Assembly: GCA_024180945.1 (NCBI GenBank)
Contig: JAKSGN010000036.1
Coordinates: 1,178,001-1,242,000 of the forward strand
Source: Macrophomina tecta
Taxonomy: Eukaryota > Ascomycota > Dothideomycetes > Botryosphaeriales > Botryosphaeriaceae
Direction of reading: 5' to 3'
DNA length: 64,000 nucleotides
Of this stretch, positions 23,321 to 35,160 are shown in pieces. The translations under genes were made by a program, and so were the position numbers. Numbering within the stretch: the first letter of the stretch is position 1; each line of letters starts with the position of its first letter. The notes beneath the pieces were generated by a model. That model was not told the DNA's origin. It saw only the letters and a list, made by a program, of their open reading frames with translations, and ran no database searches.

Positions 23321-24273
23321 GGCGAAGTGGAGGTAGACGTTGACGTTGGACTTCGAAACGAGAGACTACTGTTGAAAAGGATCCAGGGTCAGCGTGAGGG
23401 AAGCAGCGACTTTGCGCGAGTTGGGCGAAGAATTGGCCAGAAGCCAGCGGGCGGCGCTCGAGCGGAGACAGCCTCGGTGGCAGACGGGGGATGGCGCGCG
23501 ACATACCAGTCAGTCTAGCTATGCTAAAGCGGGGAGAGGAGACAGTGCCAGAGGACGGCGAGACGAGGCAGAGGGCTGTCAACAGTCGCCGGCCGCTGCT
23601 GCTTGAGTTGGTGCTGGCTGAGCAGGCTGGGGGGCAGGTGTAGTTCTGAAAGTCTGATCGTGGAAAGGGGTCCTTGGGGCAGGGATTAACTTGATTGGTC
23701 TTGGCGTCGCCGGGGTCAAATAACGGGGGGGACGAGCGTTGAGCGTCCGCGCGCGAGAAGTCGAGCCAGCAACAACAGCAGAGAAGAGCGAGAGCCGCAC
23801 GCCGCGAGGTTGGGTTTTGGTGCAGAGTCGGGCGGGCGGGTGCAGCAGCAGAGTTTCGGTCGCGGCCTGCCTGCCGGCACTCGCGGTCGCAGCTCCCCTT
23901 CCCTGCCTGCGCAGCCAGCCAGCCCATCGCAGGGGAAATTACCTATCGCGTCGTCGTAGTCGTGCCACGACACCAGCGCGCGCACCAATCACGTGTTGTA
24001 TGCTAGGAACCGCTCACTCGTCGCTGCCCGCCCGCGTATCACATCCGCTTCAATTCTCCGGATGGCGCTCTTGCCTGAGGCTCCACGCCCGGGACTTGTG
24101 CGACGCCCACGAAACAAGCCTTTGCGGATCTGAGCACCGCACGCAGGGATTGCAGGATCATTATATATGTACCGCTAATTAATCAGCCCATAACCGTCAC
24201 TGAACGCCCATACGCCATAACCACGAGAGGGTATACCCAGAAGATCCAAGCCGCAGAACCCCGCTTCGCTTCC
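23321..24273. other. Intergenic, septin promoter and EXO70 3' region
   Basis: About 950 bp. Short GC-rich frames on both strands overlap each other and match nothing that I recognise. Confidence 0.5.
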
Positions 24274-26330
24274 TTACGCCAGGCTAGCCAATGTCGACGC
24301 TAGCTGCGACTTGTCGTATTTGACGTACTTGCCCTTGCCCTTGTCAATCTCGTGATACCGATCCCAGAAACGCCCGTACAGTGGCTCGATCATCGTCTGC
24401 ACCTCGCGCGCCAGGTGGGCCTTGACCTCCTTCTCCATGGCGTAGCTCTTGTGCTTTGCTATCAGCTCGTCGAATGATGTGTTAAAGCTCTTCCACTTCT
24501 CTTTGACGTTGTCCTTGTCCTTTGAGCTGAGATTCTTGACGACAGCTGCCGAATCCACAGCCCCGGCACCTCCGGAGTGGGGACGTCCGCCACGGTTCGT
24601 ATATTGAACATCCAAGAGACAGCCGGAAGGCTCCTTCCATGCTGACAAGTACATCTGTGTGGCTCTTTTGCGCCACGTTTCGATCATCTTTGCCGCGTTG
24701 CCAAGCAAAGATGCAAGATCTGACGAACGTATCATCCTGTCGATAATTGCCACGTTGTTGGCGATGAAGACACCCTGCAAAGCGTTGCCCTTGTGGAGCA
24801 TCCGACCCTTGGCCTCGAGCTCCTTTAGCTGCGTTTCGATCATTTCTGTAGCATAATGGGCGAAGAGTTGTCGCCCGTCAGCGCCCACGTCGAAAGACTT
24901 GTTTAGAGACGTCGAGGATGATGATGCCGAGCTCGTCGACCAGCCACCTTCACCAAGCGAGATCAAAATTGACGAAAGCGGGTTCAGATAGTTCGTCATC
25001 TGCTGTAAGCGCGTCATCATCTCATTCGTGGTATTGGAGGCGCCACCGTCGATAGGAATGGCGATGAGCGTTGCCACTTTGTTCCTCGTCTCCTCCAGCA
25101 GTGTACGCACTGAGGACTTGGCAGTTTCGCGTATAGGCTTCACAGAGTCTGCAATTGGCCGTTTCAGCTCGCCGGTCTGCGTTTCCAGGCGCAGCGAGAG
25201 GTTGGAGACTATATCAATGATCTCGTATGCGAGGAAGCAATCAGTAGTAAGATTACTCTTAACGTGATTGTTGAGCTCTCTCAGTGTTTTTGCAAACTCG
25301 TTAAGTGCCATCTGGCAGGTTTGGGAATAGACGCGGGCCCAGTCCTCGCGTGCGAAGATTGGACAGATGTTTTCGTATTCAGCGATGAAGAGACCCTCTA
25401 AGCCGGCGGCATAAGTGCCAATACCATTGGTCCCTTGGCGGTAAATCGCATCGGCAGTAGTTTTCCTGGCGGTATTGATGCAGGCTGCCGCCAAGTTGCG
25501 CATAGTATTGGTGATGTACTCTCCGCGAACTTCGGCGTAAATCTTCGCAGAAGGAGTGTCACGGACATCGCCCTGAGACATCTGCGCAACCGATGCAGCC
25601 ATGTGCGAGTTGATGGTTCTCAACTGCGATGCTTTCTCTTGAGGTAGCGCGGGGAACGGCAGCTCTAGCTCAGGGGTTAGTAAGAGTAACAGGTCAACTG
25701 GGGAGCAAGATAACACTGACTCTTTGTGATATAGTGTAACGGTTCAACGGGGCGAGCGTCCTCCCGAAGGATTTCCCGGAAAACATCTTCTAATTGTTTT
25801 GTTCCTCTCTTCAGCAGGGAGTTCAATTCTGCGATGGCTTGTTGATTCGAGCGGAGGTTTGAGTGCTTGAGGTCGCCAAGCGCCTGTGTGGTACGATCAA
25901 GTGAAGCGATAAAGTCTGGAAGTCCTGCTTTTTTAGGACTAAAAGTGATGGTCAGCACAGCAAAGGGCAATGGAGCTGACTCCAGCACTCACCCGGCATT
26001 GATTATGCGCTCTTCATGACTCCTCTGGTCGAGCGGCTTCCTTATCCTGTCGATGGCGTCTATGATCCGGTCCACATCTGTACAACTGTCAGCCATGTGT
26101 GGAGCACTCAGCAATACGCAGAAGGCCATACTTGAGTTCGTTGTCTGGAGCTTCTGCGTGTTCCCGTAAATAGGCCCAATGGCCTCCTGGACACTCTTTC
26201 CGCTGGTCTCCAGACGGTTCAAAGAGCCCTGGATCTTCTTGGTCAAGCCCTTCAGCTTCTCCATATTCGCGAAAAGTACTTCCACCTCGGCGCTCTCCTC
26301 TGCGAGCGCGGCCTTCTTGAGGCCGACCAT
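24274..26330 (-). CDS. exo70: Exocyst complex subunit Exo70
   Basis: Tethers secretory vesicles to the plasma membrane at growth sites, binding PI(4,5)P2 and Rho GTPases. Four exons (26330-26132, 26077-25993, 25938-25721, 25664-24274) give 630 residues, the usual length. The N-terminus is a coiled coil ([19 protein letters not shown]). RVDRI-type helices follow ([19 protein letters not shown]), then the joint EPLHYITK to [19 protein letters not shown]. The Exo70 domain fills the rest, with [20 protein letters not shown] at the C-terminal basic lipid-binding patch. The third intron uses the donor GTCAGT, but its branch site TACTAAC sits 11 nt before TAG. It is divergent from the phospholipase A2 gene 523 bp away. 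Confidence 0.94.
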
Positions 26331-26853
26331 GGTGTCGGCGTGTGCGCGACGAGCGCAGATTCAGCCCGGCGGCAGCGACGGCGTTGCGAGAGACTGGGAA
26401 AAACGACGATCGTATGGCGCGAGCAGCCAGGCTGTAGCGAGCATTCGGCGCAGTGGGAGGGAGTCTCTGGGCCTGGGCGGGGGTGTTGTCAACGGGGGGT
26501 GATCGCTTTGTGCATCGTGGGGCCTGAGACCGAGAGCTGGCTGGAGCTGGTGACGGAAGCGCTGGATGCCCGAGGCCAGCAGCGCGGGCACTAGTCGATC
26601 GGGCATGGAAGCTCCGGCGCGCAAGGGCAGCCAACTGGGACGCCAGCGCCGACGTAGCTATGACCGAGTTCAACAGTTCCTGTTTCCATTCGCGATGCAC
26701 TTTTTCGACGCCGTGTCCTCCCTTGTCACTAATTACCCGTGATCCTGCAACCCCGGTGGGCATGCCTTTTCACCCACACGATATCCGCTCCCCGAACACC
26801 CGCTGAGCATGCCATAAGTCGACCCGAACTGTCCCGCGGTCCCCACCATCGCC
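26331..26853. promoter_or_regulatory. Shared divergent promoter, EXO70 / phospholipase A2
   Basis: A 523-bp gap between two ATGs facing apart. No clear TATA box seen. The region probably contains both transcription start sites. Confidence 0.45.
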
Positions 26854-29431
26854 ATGGCTCGCATGTCTCAATTGCCAAAGCTCAAGATCGCGGGACTCTA
26901 CAGCCAAATGTGAGTGATCGCAGCTTGCTTCCCTATATACAAGGCTAATTGGCACTAGAAAGAGGACTGGGGCATCACAATACCGTCTCGTCAACAATCT
27001 CGCCCGTAGGCCCTCCTTGAAGCGCACAGCAGGCGCGCTCACTCTCGGCTCAGCTCTCGCAGGCCTCGCATCATGTAATATATCGAACCGACCGCTACCA
27101 TCCTGGATTCCTGTTCGACATTTGCACAGTGACAGCTCCACCGATGCCGCAGGCTGGCCCCGAGGTTCCCCGAAGATAGCTTCACGACGCCAGGACAAGG
27201 ATACTGTGGAAACGAGTCAAGGTGGGGAGGATGAGGGAAAGTCTGGTGACCAGCCCCCACCATCGCAATCCCGTATAGCCACGGATGAGGGTGAAAAAGA
27301 GGCGACAGCCACTACCACCTGGAATGGAATCATGATGTCTATCTCCAATATCCCGGAGAGTCTGGCGGCGTTTGGTGGCTCTCTATCCGACTACCTGGTC
27401 CCAGACTGGGTGAAAATATTGCCAGGTTTCATGACCAAGCTACAAGCCGAGCTGTCAATGGCTCCAGGATCGCTGGCAGATGAGATATGGCGCGAGGCAA
27501 ACGATCCCGAGATCAACCCAGAAATCCTTTGGGATACCCGTGTTCGCATTTCCGGCGATCTATGTGACGAGGAGAAGGAGTTTTTGCGCAAGCGCAAGCT
27601 GCACGTGCGCCGCGCACTCGCCAAATATCTCGGCTTGGACGAGAAAGATATTCACCCTGATGACGTTCCTACGATCGCTATGTGCGGTTCAGGCGGCGGA
27701 TTGAGAGCACTTGTAGCTGGCACATCGTCCTACCTATCTGCTCAGGAGGCAGGCCTTTTTGATTGTATCACGTACACCGCTGGGGTCAGCGGCAGCTGTT
27801 GGCTTCAGGCCCTGTACTATTCATCTATTGCGGGACAGAGTCACGAGAGACTGATCAACCACCTGAAGAATCGTCTGGGTCTTCATATTGCCTACCCACC
27901 CCCAGCGTTGGCAATGATAAACAGTGCCCCCACAAACAAGTTCCTTCTCACTGGTGTTGTGGAGAAGTTTCGGGGTGTACCAGGGGCCGAGTTTGGCATC
28001 GTGGATATATATGGCCTTCTCCTCACAGCTCGCCTCATGGTGCCCAAGGGAGAGCTCGATTTGGATGAGCGTGACTTGAAGCTGTCGAACCAGCGCCGCT
28101 TTGTGGACAATGGCGCCAATCCATTGCCAATCTATACGGCTGTTAGACATGAGATCCCGCCAGATGAGAGCGGGGACGAAGTCTCGAGAAACGAAGCTCG
28201 AGAAAAGAAGGAAGCTTGGTTTCAATGGTTCGAGTGAGTAGACCTTCTCGCCTCTGCGTACTTCCATGTCTAATGTTCTAGGTTTACCCCGTACGAGATG
28301 TGGTGCGAGGAGCTCGCAGCTGGTATCCCCACTTGGGCCATCGGCCGCCAGTTTGAAAACGGCAAGGGCGTTTGGCGAGAGAACGGCCTCGCGCTCCCAG
28401 AACTCCGCGTTCCACTTTTCTTGGGAATATGGGGTAGCGCTTTTTGTGCAACATTATCGCATTACTACCGCGAGATTCGCCCGGCGATGCAAGGCTTGGC
28501 TGGATTCATGGGAATCGACCAGATGATCATGGAGCGCGATCACGACCTTGTCAAGATGCATCCGATTGATCCCGCGGTCATTCCAAACTATGCCTTGGGG
28601 CTCCGCGATCTACTCCCCCCCTCTTGCCCCGAGAGCATGTTCAATACGTCCAATCTCCAACTGATGGACGCTGGCATGAGCAACAACCTCCCTATTTACC
28701 CGCTTCTTCGCCCCGGCCGCGACGTGGACATTGTCATTGCGTTTGACGCGTCCGCTGACGTCAAGACGGACAACTGGCTTAAAGTGGCGGAAGGTTACAC
28801 CAAGCAACGCGGAATCGTTGGATGGCCGATTGGCGCGGGCTGGCCTCCTGCAGTAGAGACTGGAGAACAAATCACTCAGGAACTCGAGGCGGCTCAGGTC
28901 GAGACGGAGGAGCAAGCGGCCGAGAAGCTTGCTCAGGCACGAGAGCAGCAGTTTTTGGATGAGAACGAACGGCCCGCCAAAAAGGGACAGCACAAGGACC
29001 TTGGATATTGCAATGTCTGGATTGGAACCACGGGACAAAGGGTATCGGAAAAGGAGCCGGCAACGGCCAAGCAGGTGGAGGAGGACTGGGAGCTGACGAG
29101 GCCCGACGCCGGCATCGCCGTCATCTATTTCCCTTTTCTGGCAAACCCGAAGGTCGAGGGGGTTGACCCTCGCAAGTCGGACTTCATGTCGACTTGGAAT
29201 TTCGTGTACACGCCCGAGGACATTGACAAAGTCGTCGCGTTGGCTCGTGCCAATTTCGACGAGGGCAAGGAGCAAACCAGGCGCACGGTGAGGGCGGTAT
29301 ACGAGCGGAAGAAAGCCAAGAGGCTGGAGCGCGAAGCCGAGGAGAAGGAGCGGAGGCGGCGATGGAAAATACGCACGGGCCGGGCGGGGAAGAAACTTGG
29401 AGAGGGCGACCACGGCGACCACTTCAGCTGA
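26854..29431 (+). CDS. Cytosolic phospholipase A2-like lipase (PLA2c domain)
   Basis: Lysophospholipase/PLA2 of the cPLA2 catalytic fold, hydrolysing acyl chains of phospholipids. Three exons (26854-26909, 26959-28233, 28282-29431) give 826 residues. The N-terminal 45 residues are rich in Arg/Lys/Ser/Leu without acids (LYSQIKRTGASQYRLVNNL), resembling a mitochondrial presequence. The oxyanion loop GSGGGLRA is near residue 261, the nucleophile Ser in GVSGSCW near 295, and the catalytic Asp in MDAGMSNNLP near 573. The C-terminus is a charged helix (ERKKAKRLEREAEEKERRRR). Unlike secreted fungal PLB enzymes it has no signal peptide. Aspergillus PlaA-type proteins are the likely relatives. Phospholipase D follows on the same strand. 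Confidence 0.9.
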
Positions 29432-29842
29432 GGGCGAGTCAAGACGCGGGAGGCGTCAGGCAGCATGTGCGACATGTTAACGTAGCGTGATACCCCGGGG
29501 TAGAGCAGACAGAGTTGAAAATAGAGGCACGCCAATGCAGCATGACATCACTCGAAGTTCGTGGGTGTGCCGGATCGCCCCAGCCCCGCGACGCGCCAAA
29601 CGGAGGGGCAGGCGATAAGAAGCGCGCAGCAAGGCTGCCGCGCATTCAAGCAGGAACGCAAGCAGGCCCCCCAGCAGCGCTCGTGCCGGCGTGCCGTCTT
29701 AGTACGCGAAAAGCTGTCGCGAGCCCAGCAGCAAGCCTGTCGTGCCTTAAAGCCTCCGTCGCCCCTCCCCTCTCGTTCCCTGCCAATTGCTGCCCCGCTC
29801 ACCAGCTCTCTCGCTCCAGCCCCCCCTCCGTCAGCTTGCATC
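29432..29842. other. Intergenic between two phospholipase genes
   Basis: About 410 bp, co-directional. The frame upstream of the PLD ATG happens to be open for 94 codons from a TTG, but it has no ATG and no domain. Confidence 0.5.
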
Positions 29843-32628
29843 ATGACCTCGCCAGCCACAGGCGCGGGGGCGGTCCCGGAGAACGAGACCGCGAAGCACG
29901 ACAATGAGTCGCACCACCCCTCCGGCCTCAAAGGCCACCTGAAGCACCCATTCCCGGGCCTCCGCGAGAAACTCAAGAACACGCATCTGTACGACTTGAA
30001 GGTCGAGGCCACCCACCTCAAGAACAAGATCGGCAAGGTCGGCAATCTCATCAACCCCAACCACCGCCATGACGAGGAGCACGAGAAGCGCACCGACGAG
30101 AAGCGCACCAAGATAGCCGAAGGCCACCGCTTCCAGAGCTTTGCTCCCGAGCACGACGGTAATCTGATCAAGTGGTACGTTGACGGCCGCGACTATTTCT
30201 GGGCTGTCTCCGTCGCCCTGGAGCGCGCTAAGGAGACCATTTACATTGAGGACTGGTGGCTCTCTCCCGAGTTGTTCCTTCGCCGCCCGCCCTATTTCAA
30301 CCAGGAATGGCGTCTCGACCAGGTCTTGAAGCGCCGCGCCGAGGCTGGCGTTCAGATCTATGTAATTGTTTACAAGGAAGTCAACCAGGCCCTCACCTGC
30401 AACAGCGCTCACACCAAGCACGCCCTCAGAAACCTGTGCCCTCCCGGCTCTCCGGGCCATGGGAACATTCACGTCATGCGCCACCCAGACCATAATATCT
30501 TCGAGAACGCCGGTGACATGACTTTCTACTGGGCCCACCACGAGAAATTCATCGTCATCGACTACAACTTGGCTTTCATCGGTGGACTAGACCTCTGCTT
30601 TGGTCGCTGGGACAACAAGCAGCACCAGATGGCGGATGTCCATCCCGGAGGTGTCCAGCACGAAATTTTTCCCGGTCAGGATTTTAACAACAACCGCATC
30701 ATGGATTTCCAATCCGTCGAGGATTGGAAGTCCAACGAGCTGTCTAAGGCCGACTACGGCCGCATGCCGTGGCATGATGTAGCCATGGGCGTCATTGGAC
30801 CTTGTGTGTACGACATCGCTGAGCACTTTGTCCTCCGCTGGAACTTCGTCAAACGCGACAAGTATAAGCGAGACAAGCGTTTTGACTGGCTTACTCTCGA
30901 GGGCCGAGACGGCGAGGATGAGGATTTGGTAGCTGTCCAAAGGCCAAAATTCCCTGTGGGCGACTACATCCACCACCCCCTGAGCCCATTGAGCGGCAAG
31001 CCCCTAGACGGCAAACAGGGCACCGTCCATGCGCAAGTTGTCAGGAGCAGCGCAGATTGGAGCAGCGGAATTCTGGTGGAACATAGTATCCAGAATGCGT
31101 ACTGCGAGGTTATCAGGAATGCCCAGCACTTCGTATATATCGAGAACCAGTTTTTCAGTAAGTCGCTGACAACTTTAGCACAATCCATATAATGGTACTG
31201 ATGAATGTAGTCACTGCTACCGGAGAGGAGCAAGCCCCAATCCACAACCTAATCGGTAAGGCGATAGTTGAGGCGTGTGTGCGAGCTGGAAAAGAGGGAA
31301 GAAAATTCAGGGTCATCATTATAATCCCTGCGATTCCTGGATTCGCTGGTGATCTTCGCAGCGATGCCGCAACAGGGACGCGCGCGATCATGGACTATCA
31401 GTACAAGTCTATCAATCGTGGTGAAAACTCAATCATGGGTCAGATCAAAAAGGCCGGCTTCGATCCTTCCCAGTACATCTTCGTTTTCAATCTGCGCTCT
31501 TACGACCGCCTCAACACCACTCCGGCAATGAAGCGTCAGGAGGAAGAGTCGGGCGTCAAATACCAGGATGTGCAGCGTGCTCAGGCCGATGAAATCATGT
31601 CTAGCGGTGTTCATGGCGCCAAAGGTGACTCGAGCAGTGAGGGTGGTTTCGATTCCGACGACGACGACGATAAGCAAAGGCAGGAGATTGCTGACCGCAG
31701 ACGGCGATTTGAGGAGAAGAGAGAGTCTGTCGGTCTGAGGAAAGATGGCCATGACAACGTAATAAGCGTGGATAGTATTGCCCATCACGCCATGAAGGAC
31801 GGCAAGAAAGTCTCCGAGGAGCCTTGGGATCCCGATGACCCGGATTCGGAGAAGGCCAACTTCGTTCAAGAGGAGCTTTACATTCATGGCAAGCTTTTGA
31901 TTGTCGATGACAGAATCGTCATTTGCGGCAGCTCGAACATCAATGACCGCTCTCAGCTTGGATATCACGACTCCGAGCTGAGCATTGTCATGGAAGACAC
32001 CAAACTGATCGAGTCTAAGATGGACGGTCAGCCTTACCAAGCCGGGCATCACGCAGCAACGCTCCGCCGCATGTTGTGGCGCGAACACCTGGGACTTCTC
32101 GAGTCGCAGCCATTCGATGCTTCAGAAGATCCGAACGCACAGCCTCCGGGGGATTGCCCCAATGATTTGAAGGATGATGATCCGAGCTATGAGTTTGTGG
32201 CAGATCCCTTAGGCGATGATGTGTGGGACATGTGGTGCGGACGGGCATCTAAGAACACTGAGGTATTTAGGGATCTCTTCCACGCCGACCCTGATGATAA
32301 TAGTAAGTGCATCCTCGACACCCGTGTGATATGTCGCAGTTCCTAGAACGGGCTCATCCACCATGTCGGTGCTCGACGCTGATTTTCAACAGTTAAAAAC
32401 TTCGATGACTACGCCACTTTTCTTCCGCAAACAGATCCCAAGGATCCCAACATCAAGCACAAACAAGGCCACATCTATGACCTTCACCGCCGCACAGGTG
32501 ATATCAAGAAAAATCTCGACGAGATCAAGGGTCATCTGGTGTGGATGCCTCTGGATTTCCTGAAGGACGCCGAAATGGCGGAAAAGGGTCTGCAAGTGAA
32601 CGCTTACACGGAGAGTATATACACATGA
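29843..32628 (+). CDS. Phospholipase D, PLD1-type without PX/PH domains
   Basis: Hydrolyses phosphatidylcholine to phosphatidic acid and choline and acts at membranes. Three exons (29843-31157, 31211-32302, 32393-32628) give 880 residues. The two HKD motifs are HHEKFIVIDYN (about residue 233) and IHGKLLIVDD (about 662), each followed by the expected GG or GSSNIND stretch. YIEDWWLSPELFLRRP and AIPGFAGDLRSDAA are further PLD landmarks. A disordered acidic linker (GGFDSDDDDDKQRQE) lies between the two halves. N-terminal PX and PH domains found in Spo14 are absent, as in the shorter fungal PldA class. The start ATG lies in ATCATGACC; the open frame upstream lacks any other ATG. Confidence 0.93.
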
Positions 32629-33162
32629 GGCTCGAGTCTTGTTGCGTCGGAGAACGAGCTGAGAAAAGCATGCATACTGGTGCATTGTTTGAACGGAGCG
32701 AGAGCGAGCGGGGGCTTCTTTAGGTTTCTCATCGCGACTGGACTCGCGGTCATCGCTAATACCTGTTATTCTTTGATTCCCAGCCTTACCTACTTTGAAT
32801 CCTTATGAAATCATGTATTATTTTCCGAGGACAGGCATCATATTTCCTTGGGTAAACCCGTATTTCTCTTCAATTGAGGGCGTTAAGAGTCTTGAATACC
32901 TCTCCCCAATGGCAAATTTCGAGGTCAATGGCAACACGCCTCAGCGGTAAGGACGTGTCCATTTACCCCTGCCATTATTTTCTTATGGCAATCTTCAATA
33001 GGCATCTCTTGGCGGCTTTGGCGTTAGATTGGTTTTTTAAGAAAAGGGTTTTGCGGCTTATGCCCGAATGAACCAATTTGCCGCAATATGTTTCAGACTC
33101 GAATCCGGAGAATGCAATATATACACGTACTTTACGCCATATACTCTCCATCCCCTAGCGCC
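32629..33162. other. Intergenic between convergent genes
   Basis: About 530 bp holding two 3' UTRs. No feature stands out. Confidence 0.5.
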
Positions 33163-34579
33163 TCACCCGAAAATAACCTTATCGAAGGTCTTGACAAACC
33201 CCTTGATCTCCTCCTCGGTGTTGTAATGCACCATACTCACCCTAATGACGCCCTCAGGCCCCAGCTGTAACACCTCGTCGCAGAGCCTCTTAGAATAGAA
33301 ATGGCCCCACCTAAACCCGTAATCCGACACCTTCTCGACAGCCTCGACGACCTCACGCGCGTTCTTTCCCTTGACGCCGAAGCTCACGGTCGGCACGCGC
33401 TTGGCATGGTCGGCATCGGGCTCGCCGTAGACGGTGACGGCGTCGCCCTTGGTGGCGAGGTAGTCGAGCAGAATCTTCTGCAGGGCGTGCTCGTGCGCGG
33501 CGATGGCGTCATTGACGCGGGCGGCGGATGCGAGGTCCGGGCCGCCCAGGTAAGACAGGACGACGGGGAGGGACTGGGTCGACTCGTAGTTGGAGGCGGC
33601 CAGGCCGAGCTTGTCGGTCAGCGTGGCGGTTGGGTTGAAGTAGTGGCTGAGGGGCTTGACGGCACTTTGCGCCGCGCGAGAGCCATAGAGCATCGAGACG
33701 TGCGGGCCGTAGACTTTGTACCACGAGAAGCTGTAGAAGTCGACGCCAAGTGCCTTGACGTCGATGCGCCGGTGCGGGGCGTAGGCAACGCCGTCGACGC
33801 AGAAGAGTGCGCCGGGGACGGTGTGCACGGTGTCGGCGAGGGACTTGATATCGTGAATGGTGCCAAGGATATTCGAGGCGTGCGTGCAGGTGACGAGCTT
33901 GGTCTTGGGGGAGAGGAGGGGCTTGAGGGATTCCGGGGTGAGCTTGGGATTGCTGGTGGGTGGAACGGTCCACCACTTCAGCGTAAGGTTTTTCTCCTCA
34001 GCGATGGCGACCCAGGAGGCGATGTTGGCTTCGTGGTCGAGCTTGGAAACGATGAGCTCATCTCCAGGGGAGAATTTCAGGGCAATGGACAGATTGCGGA
34101 AGAGCTGGGTTGTGGAACCGCCGATGACTGCCGGGAGGTTAGTCTGATGCCATTTCTGGCGAAAGGGCGAGTTTGGCCATGATAATTGCAGGGCCATACA
34201 AGACGAGGGCCAGAATCAATGGCGATAACACAGGTTGTAGACTGCAAGCCTGGTATGGGAAATGCTATACGCACCAACCTCATCGTTCTCTGCGTTGATG
34301 AACTGAGCTCCGGCTACGAGGCCGTCGTTGAAATGTTTGGTCGAAGCCGCTCCAACAGGGTAGGAGGCACCAAGCTGGACATTGTTCGTGGAGAGATAGT
34401 CGGTAATACTACAGCTCTGTCAGGTTCGTACTGTCCTGCCCCTCCTTCAAGCTCTTTGCGTACGATTTGATAACATCGCCCAATACCTGGCTGCCTCCGG
34501 CGTTATCGAAGAAGACCTGCTTCTGATTCAAAGCCGGGAACTTGGAGCGAGCGTTGGCAATATCGAAAGTGGAAGCCAT
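33163..34579 (-). CDS. Class V aminotransferase, cysteine desulfurase-like
   Basis: PLP enzyme of the aminotransferase class V family. Three exons (34579-34464, 34408-34275, 34127-33163) give 404 residues. Landmarks: FFDNAGGSQVLGDVIKS, STNNVQLGASYP, the PLP-contacting GGSTTQLFRNL, DHEANIASW, and FYSFSWYKVYGPHVSMLYG with the Schiff-base Lys near residue 220. The C-terminus VIRVSMVHYNTEEEI is typical. Fungal members of this SufS/CsdA-like group are mostly uncharacterised, and the true reaction may be desulfurase, selenocysteine lyase or an unrelated lyase. No organelle signal is visible. The first intron is 55 nt and ends in CTGTAG. Confidence 0.87.
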
Positions 34580-35150
34580 GGTGCACGAGAGGTGTGGGAA
34601 GAAAGGATTGAGGTGTCAACGGCCCAGAGCGAGACAAGGGTGGGAGGTGTGAAGAGGAGCTCGGCATCAGTTAGGTGACGACCGAGAAGTGTCCCACCTT
34701 CCGTAATCACCCAAGTGCGGGGCAGGCCCGATAAAAAGTGGGATCCGGGCACACGAGATCAGCTTGGCAGGGCGTGCCCAGCATGCCAATCCGAATTGCT
34801 CAGATCTAGAAAAAGCTGCACGAGAAACACAAGTGACAGCATCTAGAAGACCTTTGCAAGCTCAGTCGTTCGGCTGCGTAGGTGGGGGAAAGCATTATCC
34901 GTTTAGTGCACGGAAGAGAGCGAGCAGAGGAAGAGAACCCCAGGCCATCAGACGCACGAAGTAAGAAGTAGCCTTCAGCTCAGTCAAAGGGGGAGCGAGG
35001 CTGGGGAGAAGCCACGAGACCAAATGGTGAAGCTTTGGGACAGGCGCCGACCAGGTACCCGACGCGTGGCCCGAGCTCAGATTTGGCGCGCAGCAGACAA
35101 GCGGAGCAGACGCGTCTCCCGCGCAAAGCGTCATCACCCCCCATGCAGCA
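34580..35150. promoter_or_regulatory. Divergent promoter, aminotransferase / gamma-tubulin complex gene
   Basis: About 570 bp between two ATGs facing apart. It includes the 5' end of a short upstream ORF (35143-35160) that overlaps the right-hand start. Confidence 0.4.
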
Positions 35151-35160
35151 ATGGACATAG
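35143..35160 (+). promoter_or_regulatory. Short upstream ORF overlapping the main start of the GCP gene
   Basis: ATG CAG CAA TGG ACA TAG: five codons and a stop, out of frame with the main ATG at 35151, which it overlaps. The upstream ATG has C at -3 (weak) and the main one G at -3 and G at +4 (better), so leaky scanning would allow translation of the main frame. Confidence 0.6.

Noticed and set aside
29561..29842. N-terminal extension of phospholipase D by 94 codons
   Set aside because: Starts only at TTG, composition is low-complexity, and the family start is at the ATG at 29843.
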